Counted from the first letter of the stretch, positions 23,504 to 33,456 are shown. The stretch is 64,000 nucleotides of DNA from Nocardia nova (GCF_002933465.1 NZ_PSZE01000017.1:80961-144960); one strand, 5' to 3'. Program-made: numbers and translations. The notes: a model not told the origin generated them from the sequence alone.

Positions 23504-25033
23504 ATGACATCCGCACCCGTTCTGCCCACCACCGGCGAACTGCGCGACCGGGCCGCGCGCCTGCTGCTCGAACTCGGCGTCGACCCGGTCGATTCGGGCG
23601 ATCTGCCGGCCCGCACACCGATCACCGGCGGTGAGTTGATGCGCGTCCCGGCCACCTCGGCATTCGACGTGACCTGCGCGATCGACAAGGCGCACAGCGC
23701 TTTTCAGGGGTGGCGATCCGTCCCCGCGCCGCAACGCGCCGCCGTGGTGCGGCGGCTGGGACGACTACTGACCGACAATCTCGACGCGGTGGCCGGACTC
23801 GTGACCCTGGAGGCGGGCAAGATCGGCGCCGAGGCGCGCGGTGAGGTGCAGGAGATGATCGACGTCTGCGAATTCGCCGTCGGTCTGTCCCGCCAACTCT
23901 ACGGACGCACCATGGCCTCCGAGCGGCCCGGGCATCGACTCATGGAGACATGGCATCCGCTCGGGGTGGTCGGGGTGATCTCGGCGTTCAACTTCCCGGT
24001 CGCGGTCTGGTCGTGGAATACCGCGATCGCATTGGTGTGCGGCGACACCGTGGTGTGGAAACCCTCGCAGACGACACCGCTGACCGCACTGGCCTGCGAT
24101 GCGCTGCTGCGGCGCGCGGCCCTCGACGTCGGCGCCGACCCGCAGATCCACCAGCTGATCCAGGGTGGCACCGAGGTCGGCACCCAGCTCGTCGACGACG
24201 AACGGGTGGCTCTGGTCAGCGCCACCGGATCGGTGCGGATGGGGCAGGCGGTGGCACCGCGGGTCGCGGCGCGTTTCGGCCGGTGCCTGCTCGAGCTCGG
24301 CGGTAACAACGCCGCGATCGTCACCCCGTCCGCGGACCTCGACCTCACCACGCGGGCCGTGGTTTTCGCTGCGGCGGGAACGGCCGGACAGCGGTGCACG
24401 ACACTGCGGCGGGTCATCGCGCACGTGGATATCGCCGGGCCACTGCTGGATCGGATGGGCGCGGCGTATCGCCAACTGCCCGTGGGCAATCCGCTCGACG
24501 ACTCGGTCTTGGTCGGGCCGCTGATCGACGGCCGCGCCCACACCGCGATGCGGGCGGCGATCGACCGTGCGCTCGCCGACGGGGGCGAATTGATCTGCGG
24601 CGGTGAGCGCGTCGAGGTCGGCGGCGACGATTCCTACTATGTACGTCCCGCGATCATCCGGATGCCCGCTCAGACCGCGGTCGTGCGCGAGGAGACGTTC
24701 GCGCCGATTCTCTACGTGCTCACCTATCACGATCTGGATTCCGCGATCGCCCTGCACAACGCTGTGCCACAGGGGCTTTCGTCGGCCATCTTCACCAGTG
24801 ACCAGCGCGAGGCGGAACGATTCCTGGCCGCCGACGGTTCCGACTGCGGCATCGCCAATGTGAACATCGGCACCTCGGGTGCGGAGATCGGCGGCGCGTT
24901 CGGCGGTGAGAAGCAGACCGGCGGCGGGCGCGAATCGGGCTCCGACTCCTGGAAGGCGTATATGCGCCGCGCCACCAATACGGTCAACTACTCCACCGAA
25001 CTGCCTCTGGCACAAGGCATTCAGTTCGGCTGA
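23504..25033 (+). CDS. pcd: Piperideine-6-carboxylate dehydrogenase (aldehyde dehydrogenase)
   Basis: A 509-residue NAD(P)-dependent aldehyde dehydrogenase, likely oxidising the lysine transamination product to 2-aminoadipate. Catalytic Glu264 (LLELGGNNA) and Cys298 (GQRCTTLRR) are present, with FNFPVAVWSWN and KPSQTTPLTA for cofactor binding. The C-terminal IANVNIGTSGAEIGGAFGGEKQTGGGRESGSDSWKAYMRR matches the ALDH7/antiquitin-like subgroup that acts on this substrate. It is divergent from the Lrp-type gene and completes the Lat pathway. Ribosome binding site GGAG lies eight bases before the ATG. Confidence 0.93.
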   Translation: MTSAPVLPTTGELRDRAARLLLELGVDPVDSGDLPARTPITGGELMRVPATSAFDVTCAIDKAHSAFQGWRSVPAPQRAAVVRRLGRLLTDNLDAVAGLVTLEAGKIGAEARGEVQEMIDVCEFAVGLSRQLYGRTMASERPGHRLMETWHPLGVVGVISAFNFPVAVWSWNTAIALVCGDTVVWKPSQTTPLTALACDALLRRAALDVGADPQIHQLIQGGTEVGTQLVDDERVALVSATGSVRMGQAVAPRVAARFGRCLLELGGNNAAIVTPSADLDLTTRAVVFAAAGTAGQRCTTLRRVIAHVDIAGPLLDRMGAAYRQLPVGNPLDDSVLVGPLIDGRAHTAMRAAIDRALADGGELICGGERVEVGGDDSYYVRPAIIRMPAQTAVVREETFAPILYVLTYHDLDSAIALHNAVPQGLSSAIFTSDQREAERFLAADGSDCGIANVNIGTSGAEIGGAFGGEKQTGGGRESGSDSWKAYMRRATNTVNYSTELPLAQGIQFG

Positions 25034-25037
25034 GCGT

Positions 25038-25288
25038 TCAACGCTCCGGTTCGCGGGCGATGGCGCGGACCTGATCCTCGTAGGCGGCCCGCACCGCCGC
25101 ATCGCCCGGATGCAGCGCCCGGTCGCCGTCGAACAGGCCGCGCACCATGCGCACGACCGATTCGCTGGCGGCCGCCCGCGCGAGGTCGACGGGATCGAGA
25201 TACTGCGGCACCGCCACCTCGGCCCGCCGGGTCCGGCAGGTCTTGACGCTCGCACGGCGGCGATCTCCGATTCCAGTTGCGCGCTCAT
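25038..25288 (-). pseudogene. Frameshifted remnant of unknown gene
   Basis: From the ATG at 25288 the minus strand reads MSAQLESEIAAVR, then the protein-like reading moves to another frame and continues with AVPQYLDPVDLARAAAS and SVVRMVRGLFDGDRALHPGD, ending at a TGA at 25038. Neither half makes sense alone. The family is not recognisable. It looks like the end of a decayed helical protein gene, directly convergent with pcd. Confidence 0.45.
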
Positions 25289-25409
25289 CGGCCGCGAAGC
25301 TGACGCTCGAGCCAGTGTCCCGGTCCGCCGGCGGGCACCATTCGTGGAGCGCCGAGGCGGGGACGGGGCAGCGGCGGGAAGCGGCCCGGTTCGTCGGCCA
25401 TATGCCGGG

Positions 25410-25639
25410 CGTGGCGTCGGCTGCGCGATCCGCACGCCCGGCGCCGGAGCCACGTCCACGTCGAGATGGAAGCCGAGCCGATCGCGATAGAACTCGATTC
25501 CCCGGTCGATATCGCGCACCGGGACCGGCACCAATTCCAGCAGCATCGTGCTGCGTGGGACCGGCGGGTTGGCGGGGTCGTTCGTCACCTGTGCGGGGTC
25601 GGCCGGAATCTCGGTCACAGTGTCGGGGCGCTCGCTCAT
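25410..25639 (-). pseudogene. Truncated VOC (glyoxalase/bleomycin-resistance fold) gene
   Basis: The minus strand reads from an ATG at 25639 through MLLELVPVPVRDIDRGIEFYRDRLGFHLDVDV and APGVRIAQPTP, the first beta-alpha-beta unit of a VOC-domain protein. After about 75 residues the frame turns into Arg/Pro-rich nonsense; the expected second half (substrate strand, metal ligand and FxDPDGN motif) is absent in any frame that I can see. It is probably a pseudogene by frameshift or deletion, lying upstream of the other remnant. Confidence 0.55.
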
Positions 25640-25815
25640 GTCGGTCCCATCGTCGGTAGCCACCGCAGTGGCGGCCAGCCTATCGGGACGAGCCGTGGAC
25701 CGGCGCCGATCCGTCCGCGTCGGCGACCGCGTCCGGCGAGCTCGAGCCCGGGAAATGCGCCCGAGGGACTTCGCCGCCGGGTCTCGATGTCGGTGCCCGG
25801 GTGCACACTGAACCC

Positions 25816-28800
25816 ATGCAGCAGTTCTCCCGGCCGACCCAGGAGTGGTTCGACGGTGCGTTCCCCGCGCCCACGTCCGCCCAGCTGGGAGCCTGGGAGG
25901 CGATCTCCGCGGGAGAACACACGCTGGTGATCGCGCCGACCGGGTCCGGTAAGACTCTGTCGGCCTTCCTGTGGGCGATCGACCGGCTCGCCACCCGCGA
26001 ACCCACGGACGGTCCGCAGCGCACCGCCGTCCTCTATATCTCCCCGCTCAAGGCCCTCGCGGTCGATGTCGAGCGCAATCTGCGCGCACCCCTGGTGGGT
26101 ATCACCCGCACGGCCGCACGGCTCGGTATGCCCGCCCCGGAGATCAGCGTCGGTGTGCGGTCGGGCGATACCACCCCGGCCGACCGCCGGACCCTGCAGC
26201 GCCGGCCGCCCGACATCCTGATCACTACCCCGGAATCGCTGTACCTGATGCTCACCTCGGCGGCCCGCGAGACGTTGTCGCAGGTCGGCACCGTGATCGT
26301 GGACGAGGTCCATGCGATCGCCGGTTCCAAGCGAGGGGCACATCTGGCCCTGTCGCTGGCCCGGCTCGATCAGCTCACCGAGCGGCCCGCCCAGCGCATC
26401 GGGTTGTCGGCGACGGTTCGGCCGCCGGAGGAGGTGGGGCGCTTTCTGGTCGGCTCGGCGCCGATCACGATCGTGTCGCCGCCGGCGCCGAAGACGTTCG
26501 ACCTGTCGGTGCGGGTGCCGGTGGCGGATATGACCGAGCCGGACGAATCCGATCAGCCGGGGTCGATCTGGCCGCATGTGGATGCCGCGATCGTGGATCT
26601 GGTGCTGGCGCACCGCTCGTCGATCGTGTTCGCGAATTCGCGTCGGCTGGCCGAACGCTTGACGGCGCGGCTGAACGAGGAATATGCCGAGCGAATTGCC
26701 GAACCCGACGAGGCGGAGGAGGCCGCGCCACGCCGCGAGCACGCGCCGCCCGCCCAGCTCGGGGCGCCGACCGAGGTCAATCACGGGGCGGCGCCGCTGC
26801 TGGCCCGGGCCCATCACGGCTCGGTGAGCAAGGAACAGCGCGCCATCATCGAGGACGACCTCAAGAGCGGCCGGTTGCGGTGCGTGGTGGCGACCAGCAG
26901 CCTCGAGCTCGGTATCGATATGGGTGCGGTGGATCTGGTGGTGCAGGTCGAGGCACCGCCGTCGGTCGCGGGTGGGCTGCAACGGGTCGGTCGCGCCGGA
27001 CATCAGGTGGGTGAGATCTCGCGCGGGGTGATCTTCCCCAAACACCGCACCGATGTGATCCACTGCGCGGTGGCGTCGATGCGGATGACGGCGGGACAGA
27101 TCGAGGAGTTGAAGATCCCCGCCCATCCCCTCGACATTCTCGCCCAGCAGACCGTGGCCGCCTGCGCACTGGAACCGATCGATGTCGACGAATGGTTCGA
27201 AACGGTCCGGGGGACAGGCAGTTTCGCCGCGCTGCCGCGCTCGGCGTACGAATCGGTGCTGGACCTGCTGTCGGGTCGATATCCCTCCGACGAATTCGCC
27301 GAGCTGCGTCCGCGCCTGGTGTGGGATCGCGACGCGGGCACCCTGACCGGGCGCCCCGGCGCTCAGCGCCTCGCGGTCACCTCCGGCGGCGCGATTCCCG
27401 ACCGCGGCCTGTTCCCGGTGTTCATGGTCGGCGAAAAGGCGTCGCGGGTCGGCGAACTCGATGAGGAGATGGTCTACGAATCGCGCGTGGGCGATGTGTT
27501 CGCCCTCGGCGCGACGAGCTGGCGCATCGAGGAGATCACCCACGACCGGGTCCTCGTCTCCCCCGCGTTCGGCCTGCCGGGCCGACTCCCCTTCTGGCAC
27601 GGCGATTCCCTCGGACGCCCGGCCGAATTGGGCGCGGCCCTGGGCGAATTCGTCCGCACGGCCGGTAAGACCGTCGCGCAGGGCGGCGAACTTGTCGAAC
27701 TCGAACAGCTCGTCCACGCCGCCGGCCTGGACGATTTCGCGACGGCGAATCTGGTCTCACTGCTGGCCGAGCAACGGCAGGCCACCGGTCACCTGCCGAC
27801 CGATCGCACGCTGCTGGTCGAACGCTTTCGCGACGAACTCGGGGATTGGCGGCTGATCCTGCACTCGCCCTACGGTCTACCGGTGCATGCGCCGTGGGCG
27901 CTTGCGGTGGGAGCGCGGTTGCGGGAGCGATTCGGGGTCGATGCCGCACCGACCGCCTCCGACGACGGCATCGTGGTCCGGCTGCCCGACACCACCGACG
28001 ATCCGCCGGGCGCGGAACTGTTCGTCTTCGAACCGGACGAGATCGACGACGTGGTGACCGAGCAGGTGGGCGGATCGGCGCTGTTCGCCTCCCGCTTCCG
28101 CGAATGCGCGGCGCGGGCGCTGCTGTTGCCGCGCCGGGATCCCGGCCGCCGCGCGCCGCTGTGGCAGCAGCGCCAGCGCGCGGCCCAATTGCTCGATGTG
28201 GCAAGGAAATTCCCCGACTTCCCGATCCTGCTGGAAACGGTGCGCGAATGTCTGCGCGACGTCTACGACCTGCCCGCCCTGCGGGACTTGCTGACGAACG
28301 TGGCACGGCGCAAACTGCGACTGGTCGAAGTGGAGACCGCCGCCCCGTCACCGTTCGCCAACGCGTTGCTGTTCGACTACATCGGCCAGTTCATGTACGA
28401 GGGCGACAGCCCGCTGGCCGAGCGTCGCGCGGCCGCGCTGTCGCTGGATTCGAGCCTGCTCGCCGAACTGCTGGGGCGGGTGGAACTGCGCGAACTCCTC
28501 GACGCCGCGGTCCTCGAACTGACCGAACGCGAACTGCAGCGCCTGACCCCCGAACGCCATGCCCGCGACGCGGAAGGGCTCGCCGACCTGCTGCGACTAC
28601 TCGGACCGCTCACCCCGGCCGAGGCGGCCGCGCGCTGCACCGCCGACCCGAACCCGTGGTTCGCCGAATTGCTGCAGGCCAGGCGCGTTCTCGAGGTGTC
28701 GTTCGCGGGATCGCGGTGGTGGACGGCGATCGAGGACGCCGCCCGGTTGCGTGATGCCCTCGGCGTCCCCCTGCCGATCGGCACCCCGGCGGCCTTCATC

Positions 28801-30441
28801 GAACCGGTCGCCGATCCCCTGGGCGATCTGATCGGTCGCTACGCCCGCACCCACGCCCCGTTCACCCTCGACGCCGTCGCCCGGCGCTTCGGGATCGGCC
28901 CGGCCGTCGCCGCCACCGCCCTGCATCACCTCGGGGCCGAGAAGCGGGTGGTGGAAGGGGAATTCACGCCGGGTTCGGCCGGTGCGGAATGGTGTGACGC
29001 GCAGGTGTTGCGCCGGCTGCGCCGCCGTTCGCTGGCCGCGGCACGCAAGGAGGTCGAGCCAGTATCCACGGGCGCGTTCGGCCGGTTCCTGCCGGCATGG
29101 CAGCATATCGGCACCTCGACACTGCGCGGCGTGGACGGTGTGGCCGCGGTGGTGGAACAGCTTGCGGGCGTGCCGATTCCGGCTTCGGCGTGGGAGTCGC
29201 TCATTCTACCGTCGCGGGTGCGTGACTACACACCGGCGATGCTCGACGAACTCACCGCCTCGGGTGAGGTGCTCTGGTCCGGCCACGGCGCCATCACCGC
29301 CAAGGACGGCTGGATCGGCCTGCATCCGGCGGATCAGGCGCCGGTCACGCTGGCGCCGCCGCAGGAGATCGACTTCACCGATGTGCAGTTGCGCCTGCTG
29401 ACGGCGTTGGGTGCGGAGCTGACGGCGGGAGTCGGTGACGCGGTGGCGCTCGATGCCGACGACTCGGCCGCCATCGAACCGGGTGCGTTCGGCGGCAACC
29501 GGATCGTCGCGGTCGCGGGCGGCGCTTACTTCTTCCGGCAACTGTCCGACGCCACCGGGGTGCTCGACGACGCGGCCGTCGCGGCGGCACTGTGGGAACT
29601 GGTGTGGGCGGGGTATCTGTCCGGTGACACCTTCGCCCCGGTCCGGGCGCGACTGTCCGGCACCACCCGGAGCACCACCGCCCACCGCACCCCGCGGCGC
29701 ACCCCGCGCGGGCGCATGTATCTGCCGCGACCGGCCATGCCGACCCGGACCGGCCCGCCCGCGGTGGCCGGTCGATGGTCGCTGCTGCCACAGCGCCTGC
29801 CGGACAACACCATTCGCGCCCACGCCACCGCCGATCTTCTCCTGGAGCGCTACGGGGTGCTGACCCGGGGCGCGGTGCAGAACGAGGAGATTCCGGGCGG
29901 CTTCGCGCTCATGTACCGGGTGCTCACCGAATTCGAGGATCGCGGGCGCTGCCGGCGCGGTTATTTCGTCGATACTCTCGGCGGGGCGCAGTTCTCCACG
30001 ACCGACGTGGTGGATCGGCTGCGCTCCTACGATTCCGACCGGGTCGGCGGCGACACCGGCCGGGTCGGCGCGGTCGCCCTCGCCGCCTGCGATCCGGCCA
30101 ATCCGTACGGCGCCGCCCTGCCGTGGCCGAAGAACGCGGGTGAGGGAGCCGGACATCGTCCGGGCCGCAAGGCGGGGGCCCTGGTCGTCCTGGCCGCGGG
30201 CGAACTTGCCCTGTACCTGGAACGCGGTGGTAAGACTCTGCTCACCTTCACCGAGGACCCCGAGATCCGTACCGAGGCCGCGGCCGCGCTGGCGGCTCTG
30301 GTCCACGACCGCCGGATCGACTCACTGGTCGTCGAACGGGTCGACGGGGAATCGGTGCACGGCAACACCTTCGCCACATTCCTCACCGACGCCGGATTCC
30401 ACGCCACTCCCCGGGGCTTCCGGCTCCGGAGCACAGCATGA
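25816..30441 (+). CDS. lhr: Large helicase-related DNA repair helicase Lhr
   Basis: A 1541-residue SF2 helicase of the full-length actinobacterial Lhr class, an ATP-dependent 3'-5' translocase that unwinds RNA:DNA and DNA duplexes. Near the start: IAPTGSGKT (Walker A), SPLKAL, TTPESLYLM, DEVH (Walker B), SATVRPPE; then NSRRLAERLTARLN, VATSSLELGID and QRVGRAGHQ. The remaining 1000 residues include the winged-helix and long Lhr-C region. Between helicase motifs there is a charged insert with EPDEAEEAAPRREHAPP. The start could also be the GTG at 25801. nei follows 41 bases later, a pairing seen in M. tuberculosis that suggests a joint repair role. Confidence 0.95.
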   Translation: MQQFSRPTQEWFDGAFPAPTSAQLGAWEAISAGEHTLVIAPTGSGKTLSAFLWAIDRLATREPTDGPQRTAVLYISPLKALAVDVERNLRAPLVGITRTAARLGMPAPEISVGVRSGDTTPADRRTLQRRPPDILITTPESLYLMLTSAARETLSQVGTVIVDEVHAIAGSKRGAHLALSLARLDQLTERPAQRIGLSATVRPPEEVGRFLVGSAPITIVSPPAPKTFDLSVRVPVADMTEPDESDQPGSIWPHVDAAIVDLVLAHRSSIVFANSRRLAERLTARLNEEYAERIAEPDEAEEAAPRREHAPPAQLGAPTEVNHGAAPLLARAHHGSVSKEQRAIIEDDLKSGRLRCVVATSSLELGIDMGAVDLVVQVEAPPSVAGGLQRVGRAGHQVGEISRGVIFPKHRTDVIHCAVASMRMTAGQIEELKIPAHPLDILAQQTVAACALEPIDVDEWFETVRGTGSFAALPRSAYESVLDLLSGRYPSDEFAELRPRLVWDRDAGTLTGRPGAQRLAVTSGGAIPDRGLFPVFMVGEKASRVGELDEEMVYESRVGDVFALGATSWRIEEITHDRVLVSPAFGLPGRLPFWHGDSLGRPAELGAALGEFVRTAGKTVAQGGELVELEQLVHAAGLDDFATANLVSLLAEQRQATGHLPTDRTLLVERFRDELGDWRLILHSPYGLPVHAPWALAVGARLRERFGVDAAPTASDDGIVVRLPDTTDDPPGAELFVFEPDEIDDVVTEQVGGSALFASRFRECAARALLLPRRDPGRRAPLWQQRQRAAQLLDVARKFPDFPILLETVRECLRDVYDLPALRDLLTNVARRKLRLVEVETAAPSPFANALLFDYIGQFMYEGDSPLAERRAAALSLDSSLLAELLGRVELRELLDAAVLELTERELQRLTPERHARDAEGLADLLRLLGPLTPAEAAARCTADPNPWFAELLQARRVLEVSFAGSRWWTAIEDAARLRDALGVPLPIGTPAAFIEPVADPLGDLIGRYARTHAPFTLDAVARRFGIGPAVAATALHHLGAEKRVVEGEFTPGSAGAEWCDAQVLRRLRRRSLAAARKEVEPVSTGAFGRFLPAWQHIGTSTLRGVDGVAAVVEQLAGVPIPASAWESLILPSRVRDYTPAMLDELTASGEVLWSGHGAITAKDGWIGLHPADQAPVTLAPPQEIDFTDVQLRLLTALGAELTAGVGDAVALDADDSAAIEPGAFGGNRIVAVAGGAYFFRQLSDATGVLDDAAVAAALWELVWAGYLSGDTFAPVRARLSGTTRSTTAHRTPRRTPRGRMYLPRPAMPTRTGPPAVAGRWSLLPQRLPDNTIRAHATADLLLERYGVLTRGAVQNEEIPGGFALMYRVLTEFEDRGRCRRGYFVDTLGGAQFSTTDVVDRLRSYDSDRVGGDTGRVGAVALAACDPANPYGAALPWPKNAGEGAGHRPGRKAGALVVLAAGELALYLERGGKTLLTFTEDPEIRTEAAAALAALVHDRRIDSLVVERVDGESVHGNTFATFLTDAGFHATPRGFRLRSTA

Positions 30442-30482
30442 GACCGGCGCGCACCCCCCGGCGACCCAGGGGGTGAACGGCG

Positions 30483-31289
30483 ATGCCGGAAGGAGATACC
30501 GTCTACCTCGCGGCGGCGCGGCTGCGGACCGCACTGGCGGGAAAGACGCTGGCTCGCAGTGACTTTCGCGTCCCACGCTATGCCACCCTGGATCTGCGCG
30601 GCAGCCGGATCGACAGCGTCGGCAGTTACGGCAAACACCTGTTCGTGCGCACCGAGAGAGTCAGCATCCACACCCATCTCAAGATGGAGGGCACCTGGCG
30701 GGTCTACCGCCCCGGCCAGCGGTGGACCAAACCCGGATTCACCGCGCGACTGATTCTCGCCACCGACGACATCGAAGCCGTCGGGTTCTCCCTCGGCCTG
30801 GTCGAGGTGCTCCCGCTCGCCGACGAGCACACCGCCGTCGATCATCTCGGCCCGGATCTCCTGGGCCCGAATTGGGATGCGGCCGAGGCGGTCCGCCGAC
30901 TGCGCGCGGACCCCGAGCGGCCGATCGGGCTCGCCCTGCTCGATCAGACCGTCATGGCCGGAGTCGGCAACATCTTCCGCAGTGAGATCTGTTTCGCCGA
31001 GCGGATCCACCCGGCCACTCCGGTCGGGGCCGTGCCCGACCTCCCCGGACTCGTCGACGCCGCGCACCGCATCCTCGAGCGAGCGGCACACCATCCACCC
31101 CGGCCCGCGGTGGTCTACGGCCGGCAGCGCCAACCCTGCCGGCGCTGCGGATCGATGATCCTCGTCCGTATGTTCGGCCCGGATGCCGCCGCCACCACCG
31201 CCACCGAACGCGGCATCTACTTCTGCCCCCGCTGTCAGCCCGCACCCGAGACCCCGGAACCGAGGGCCGCACGCCGGGCTCGCCGCTGA
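30483..31289 (+). CDS. nei: Endonuclease VIII-type DNA glycosylase/AP lyase
   Basis: A 268-residue Fpg/Nei family base-excision enzyme that removes oxidised bases and cuts the abasic strand. PEGDTVYLAA gives the catalytic Pro2 and Glu3. GKHLFVRTERVSIHTHLKMEGTW carries the conserved Lys, and LLDQTVMAGVGNIFRSEICF forms the helix-two-turn-helix. The C-terminal zinc finger has CRRCG and CPRC. Zinc-finger-adjacent YGRQRQPCRRCG is intact. A basic tail follows. Ribosome binding site GGGGG lies seven bases upstream. Probably transcribed with lhr. Confidence 0.93.
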   Translation: MPEGDTVYLAAARLRTALAGKTLARSDFRVPRYATLDLRGSRIDSVGSYGKHLFVRTERVSIHTHLKMEGTWRVYRPGQRWTKPGFTARLILATDDIEAVGFSLGLVEVLPLADEHTAVDHLGPDLLGPNWDAAEAVRRLRADPERPIGLALLDQTVMAGVGNIFRSEICFAERIHPATPVGAVPDLPGLVDAAHRILERAAHHPPRPAVVYGRQRQPCRRCGSMILVRMFGPDAAATTATERGIYFCPRCQPAPETPEPRAARRARR

Positions 31290-31408
31290 CCGGGATGAAC
31301 CGTACTGTTTGCCGATCGATAGCTACATTTCCTTCCGCCGCTAACGTTTCGGAGCGTGGATGCGACATAGGGGCGACACAGATCGTCACCAGTCGGGAAG
31401 CAGGGCAG

Positions 31409-31582
31409 ATGACATATGCGAGCACCGCGATGCGTCGTAGCACACGGCTCGTCACTCAGCTGCTGATCACCGCCATCGCCATCGCGGCCACGGTGCTGTT
31501 CACCTATGCCCTGCAGCACTCGGCGAGTACGGGCCCCACGTATTCCGGCCACACTTCCGCGCCCACGTCGACCACGCCCTAA
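31409..31582 (+). CDS. Small single-pass membrane protein, 57 residues
   Basis: MTYASTAMRRSTR is followed by one strongly hydrophobic helix (LVTQLLITAIAIAATVLFTYAL, about residues 14-35) and a Ser/Thr-rich tail (SASTGPTYSGHTSAPTSTTP) that would lie outside. The positive-inside arrangement and AGG a few bases before the ATG support a real gene. No family recognised. It ends three bases before the convergent glpD stop. Confidence 0.5.
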   Translation: MTYASTAMRRSTRLVTQLLITAIAIAATVLFTYALQHSASTGPTYSGHTSAPTSTTP

Positions 31583-31585
31583 CCG

Positions 31586-33334
31586 TTATCCCTGAGGAAG
31601 CGGCACCGGTTCCAGAATCTCCGGACGAGGTTCCGGCGCGGCGGCGCGCAAGGCGTCGGCCGAGACGTCGTCGGGCTGGGTCTGGGACCGGATCTCGGCG
31701 TCGACCCGGGCGTTGTACGTACCGACCTCGCGCCGGATCTGCTCCTCGTCCCAGCCCAGCACCGGCGCCACCAGCCGCGCCACCTCGTCGGCACATTCGG
31801 TGCCGCGGTGGGAGAACTCGATGGAGATCCGGGTGCGGCGGGCCAGGATGTCGTCCAGATGCAGCGCCCCCTCAGCGGCCGCAGCGTAGACCGCCTCCAC
31901 CCGCAAGTAGCTGGGTGCGTCCGTAATCGGCTGCAGCAGTTCGGGTTTGCCCTCGGCCAGATCGAGTACGTCGGTGATCAAGGCTCCGTAGCGGTTGAGC
32001 AGATGTTCGATCCGGTAGGGGTGCACACCGTAGGTCTGTGCCAGCTGCGGCGTCTGGTTGAGCAGGGCGAAGTAACCGTCCGCGCCGAGCAGCGGCACCT
32101 TGTCGGTGATCGAGGACGACACCCGCTGCGGAATGTCGTGGGCGGCGATATCCACCGCGTCGTAGGCCATGACCCGGTAGGTGGTGTATTTACCGCCCGC
32201 GATGGCGACCAGGCCGGGCGCGATCTGCGCCACCGCGTGCTCGCGCGACAACTTGGACGTCTCGTCGCTCTCCCCGGCCAGCAGCGGACGCAGCCCCGCG
32301 TACACACCCTGGATGTCGTCGTGGGTGAGCGGGGTGACGAGCACCTCGTTGATCCGTTCGAGCAGATAGTCGATATCGGCCTTGGTGGCGGCCGGATGGG
32401 CCAGGTCAAGATTCCAGTCGGTGTCGGTGGTGCCGATGATCCAGTGATTGCTGCCCCACGGAATCACGAACAGCACCGAGGTTTTAGTGCGCAGAATCAG
32501 CGCGGCGTCGCTGGCGATCCGATCGCGCGGGACCACGATGTGCACGCCTTTGGACGCGCGCACATGGAACCGGCCGCGAACATGCGACAGCGCCTGCAAT
32601 TCGTCGGTCCACACGCCCGTCGCGTTGATGACGACGTGCCCACGGACCTCGGTGGTGCGCCCATTCTCGCTGTCGCGCACCTTCACTCCGACCACCCGGT
32701 CGGCCTCCCGCAGGAAGTTCACGACCTGGGTCGATGTGCGGATCACCGCACCGTAGTGGGCGGCGGTGCGGGCCACCGTCATGGTGTGGCGGGCGTCGTC
32801 GACCACGGTGTCGTAGTAGGTGACCCCGCCGATCAGCGCGTCCCGGCGCACCCCCGGCGCCAGGCGCAGCGCGCCCGACCGCGTCACATGGTGTTGTCCC
32901 GGAACGGATTTCGCACCACCCATGGTGTCGTAGAGCACGAGGCCCGAGGCGACGTAGGGCCGCTCCCAGCCGCGGTGGGTCAGCGGGTAGAGGAACCGCA
33001 GCGGTTTCACCAGATGTGGGGCCAGTGTCTTCAGGCTGAGCTCACGTTCCCGCAGCGCCTCCCGGACCAGCCCGAATTCCAGCTGCTCGAGGTAGCGCAG
33101 GCCGCCGTGGAACATCTTCGACGAACGGCTCGACGTGCCCGAGGCCAGATCGCGCGCCTCCACCAGGGCCACCTCCAGGCCCCGCGTGGCGGCATCGAGG
33201 GCGATGCCCGCGCCGACGACCCCGCCACCGACCACGATGACGTCGAAATGCTTGGCGCCCAAGCTTTCCCAGCTGGCCTCCCGCTGCTCGGGCCCCAGTT
33301 CGCCGGTGTGCTGACCGTGTGATTTCTCGTTCAT
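31586..33334 (-). CDS. glpD: Aerobic glycerol-3-phosphate dehydrogenase
   Basis: A 582-residue FAD enzyme that oxidises sn-glycerol 3-phosphate to dihydroxyacetone phosphate and feeds electrons to the quinone pool at the membrane. FAD fold VIVVGGGVVGAGIALDAATRGLEVALVEARD lies near residue 32. SGTSSRSSKMFHGGLRYLEQ, KGVHIVVPRDR, FVIPWGSNHWIIGTTDTDW and IAGGKYTTYRVMA are family marks. The C-terminal helical domain is complete. Divergent from glpK, so the two steps of glycerol use are controlled from one 134-base gap. RBS GGAGG lies eight bases before the ATG. Confidence 0.95.
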   Translation of the reverse strand: MNEKSHGQHTGELGPEQREASWESLGAKHFDVIVVGGGVVGAGIALDAATRGLEVALVEARDLASGTSSRSSKMFHGGLRYLEQLEFGLVREALRERELSLKTLAPHLVKPLRFLYPLTHRGWERPYVASGLVLYDTMGGAKSVPGQHHVTRSGALRLAPGVRRDALIGGVTYYDTVVDDARHTMTVARTAAHYGAVIRTSTQVVNFLREADRVVGVKVRDSENGRTTEVRGHVVINATGVWTDELQALSHVRGRFHVRASKGVHIVVPRDRIASDAALILRTKTSVLFVIPWGSNHWIIGTTDTDWNLDLAHPAATKADIDYLLERINEVLVTPLTHDDIQGVYAGLRPLLAGESDETSKLSREHAVAQIAPGLVAIAGGKYTTYRVMAYDAVDIAAHDIPQRVSSSITDKVPLLGADGYFALLNQTPQLAQTYGVHPYRIEHLLNRYGALITDVLDLAEGKPELLQPITDAPSYLRVEAVYAAAAEGALHLDDILARRTRISIEFSHRGTECADEVARLVAPVLGWDEEQIRREVGTYNARVDAEIRSQTQPDDVSADALRAAAPEPRPEILEPVPLPQG

Positions 33335-33376
33335 CGCTCGACTTCCTCCGCACTGGTTCGGTGGGATCGTCCTGCG

Positions 33377-33390
33377 TTACCCGTCGGTAA
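33377..33390. promoter_or_regulatory. Palindrome TTACCCGTCGGTAA between glpD and glpK
   Basis: Perfect 5-bp arms TTACC and GGTAA around CGTC. It is the only clear dyad in the glpD-glpK gap and could be an operator for both genes. Read on the other strand, TACCGACGGGTA matches 10 of 12 bases of the core in the accD5 operator. Confidence 0.45.
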
Positions 33391-33456
33391 TCGCTACTAC
33401 CCTAGTCCACCGCCGGGCCCCGCGGCGATGTGATGCGCGGCGCGTGCGAGGTTTAG

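Noticed and set aside
25664..27717. Minus-strand frame of about 690 codons opposite the start of lhr
   Set aside because: Its translation is the usual GC-rich shadow of lhr with no family motif.
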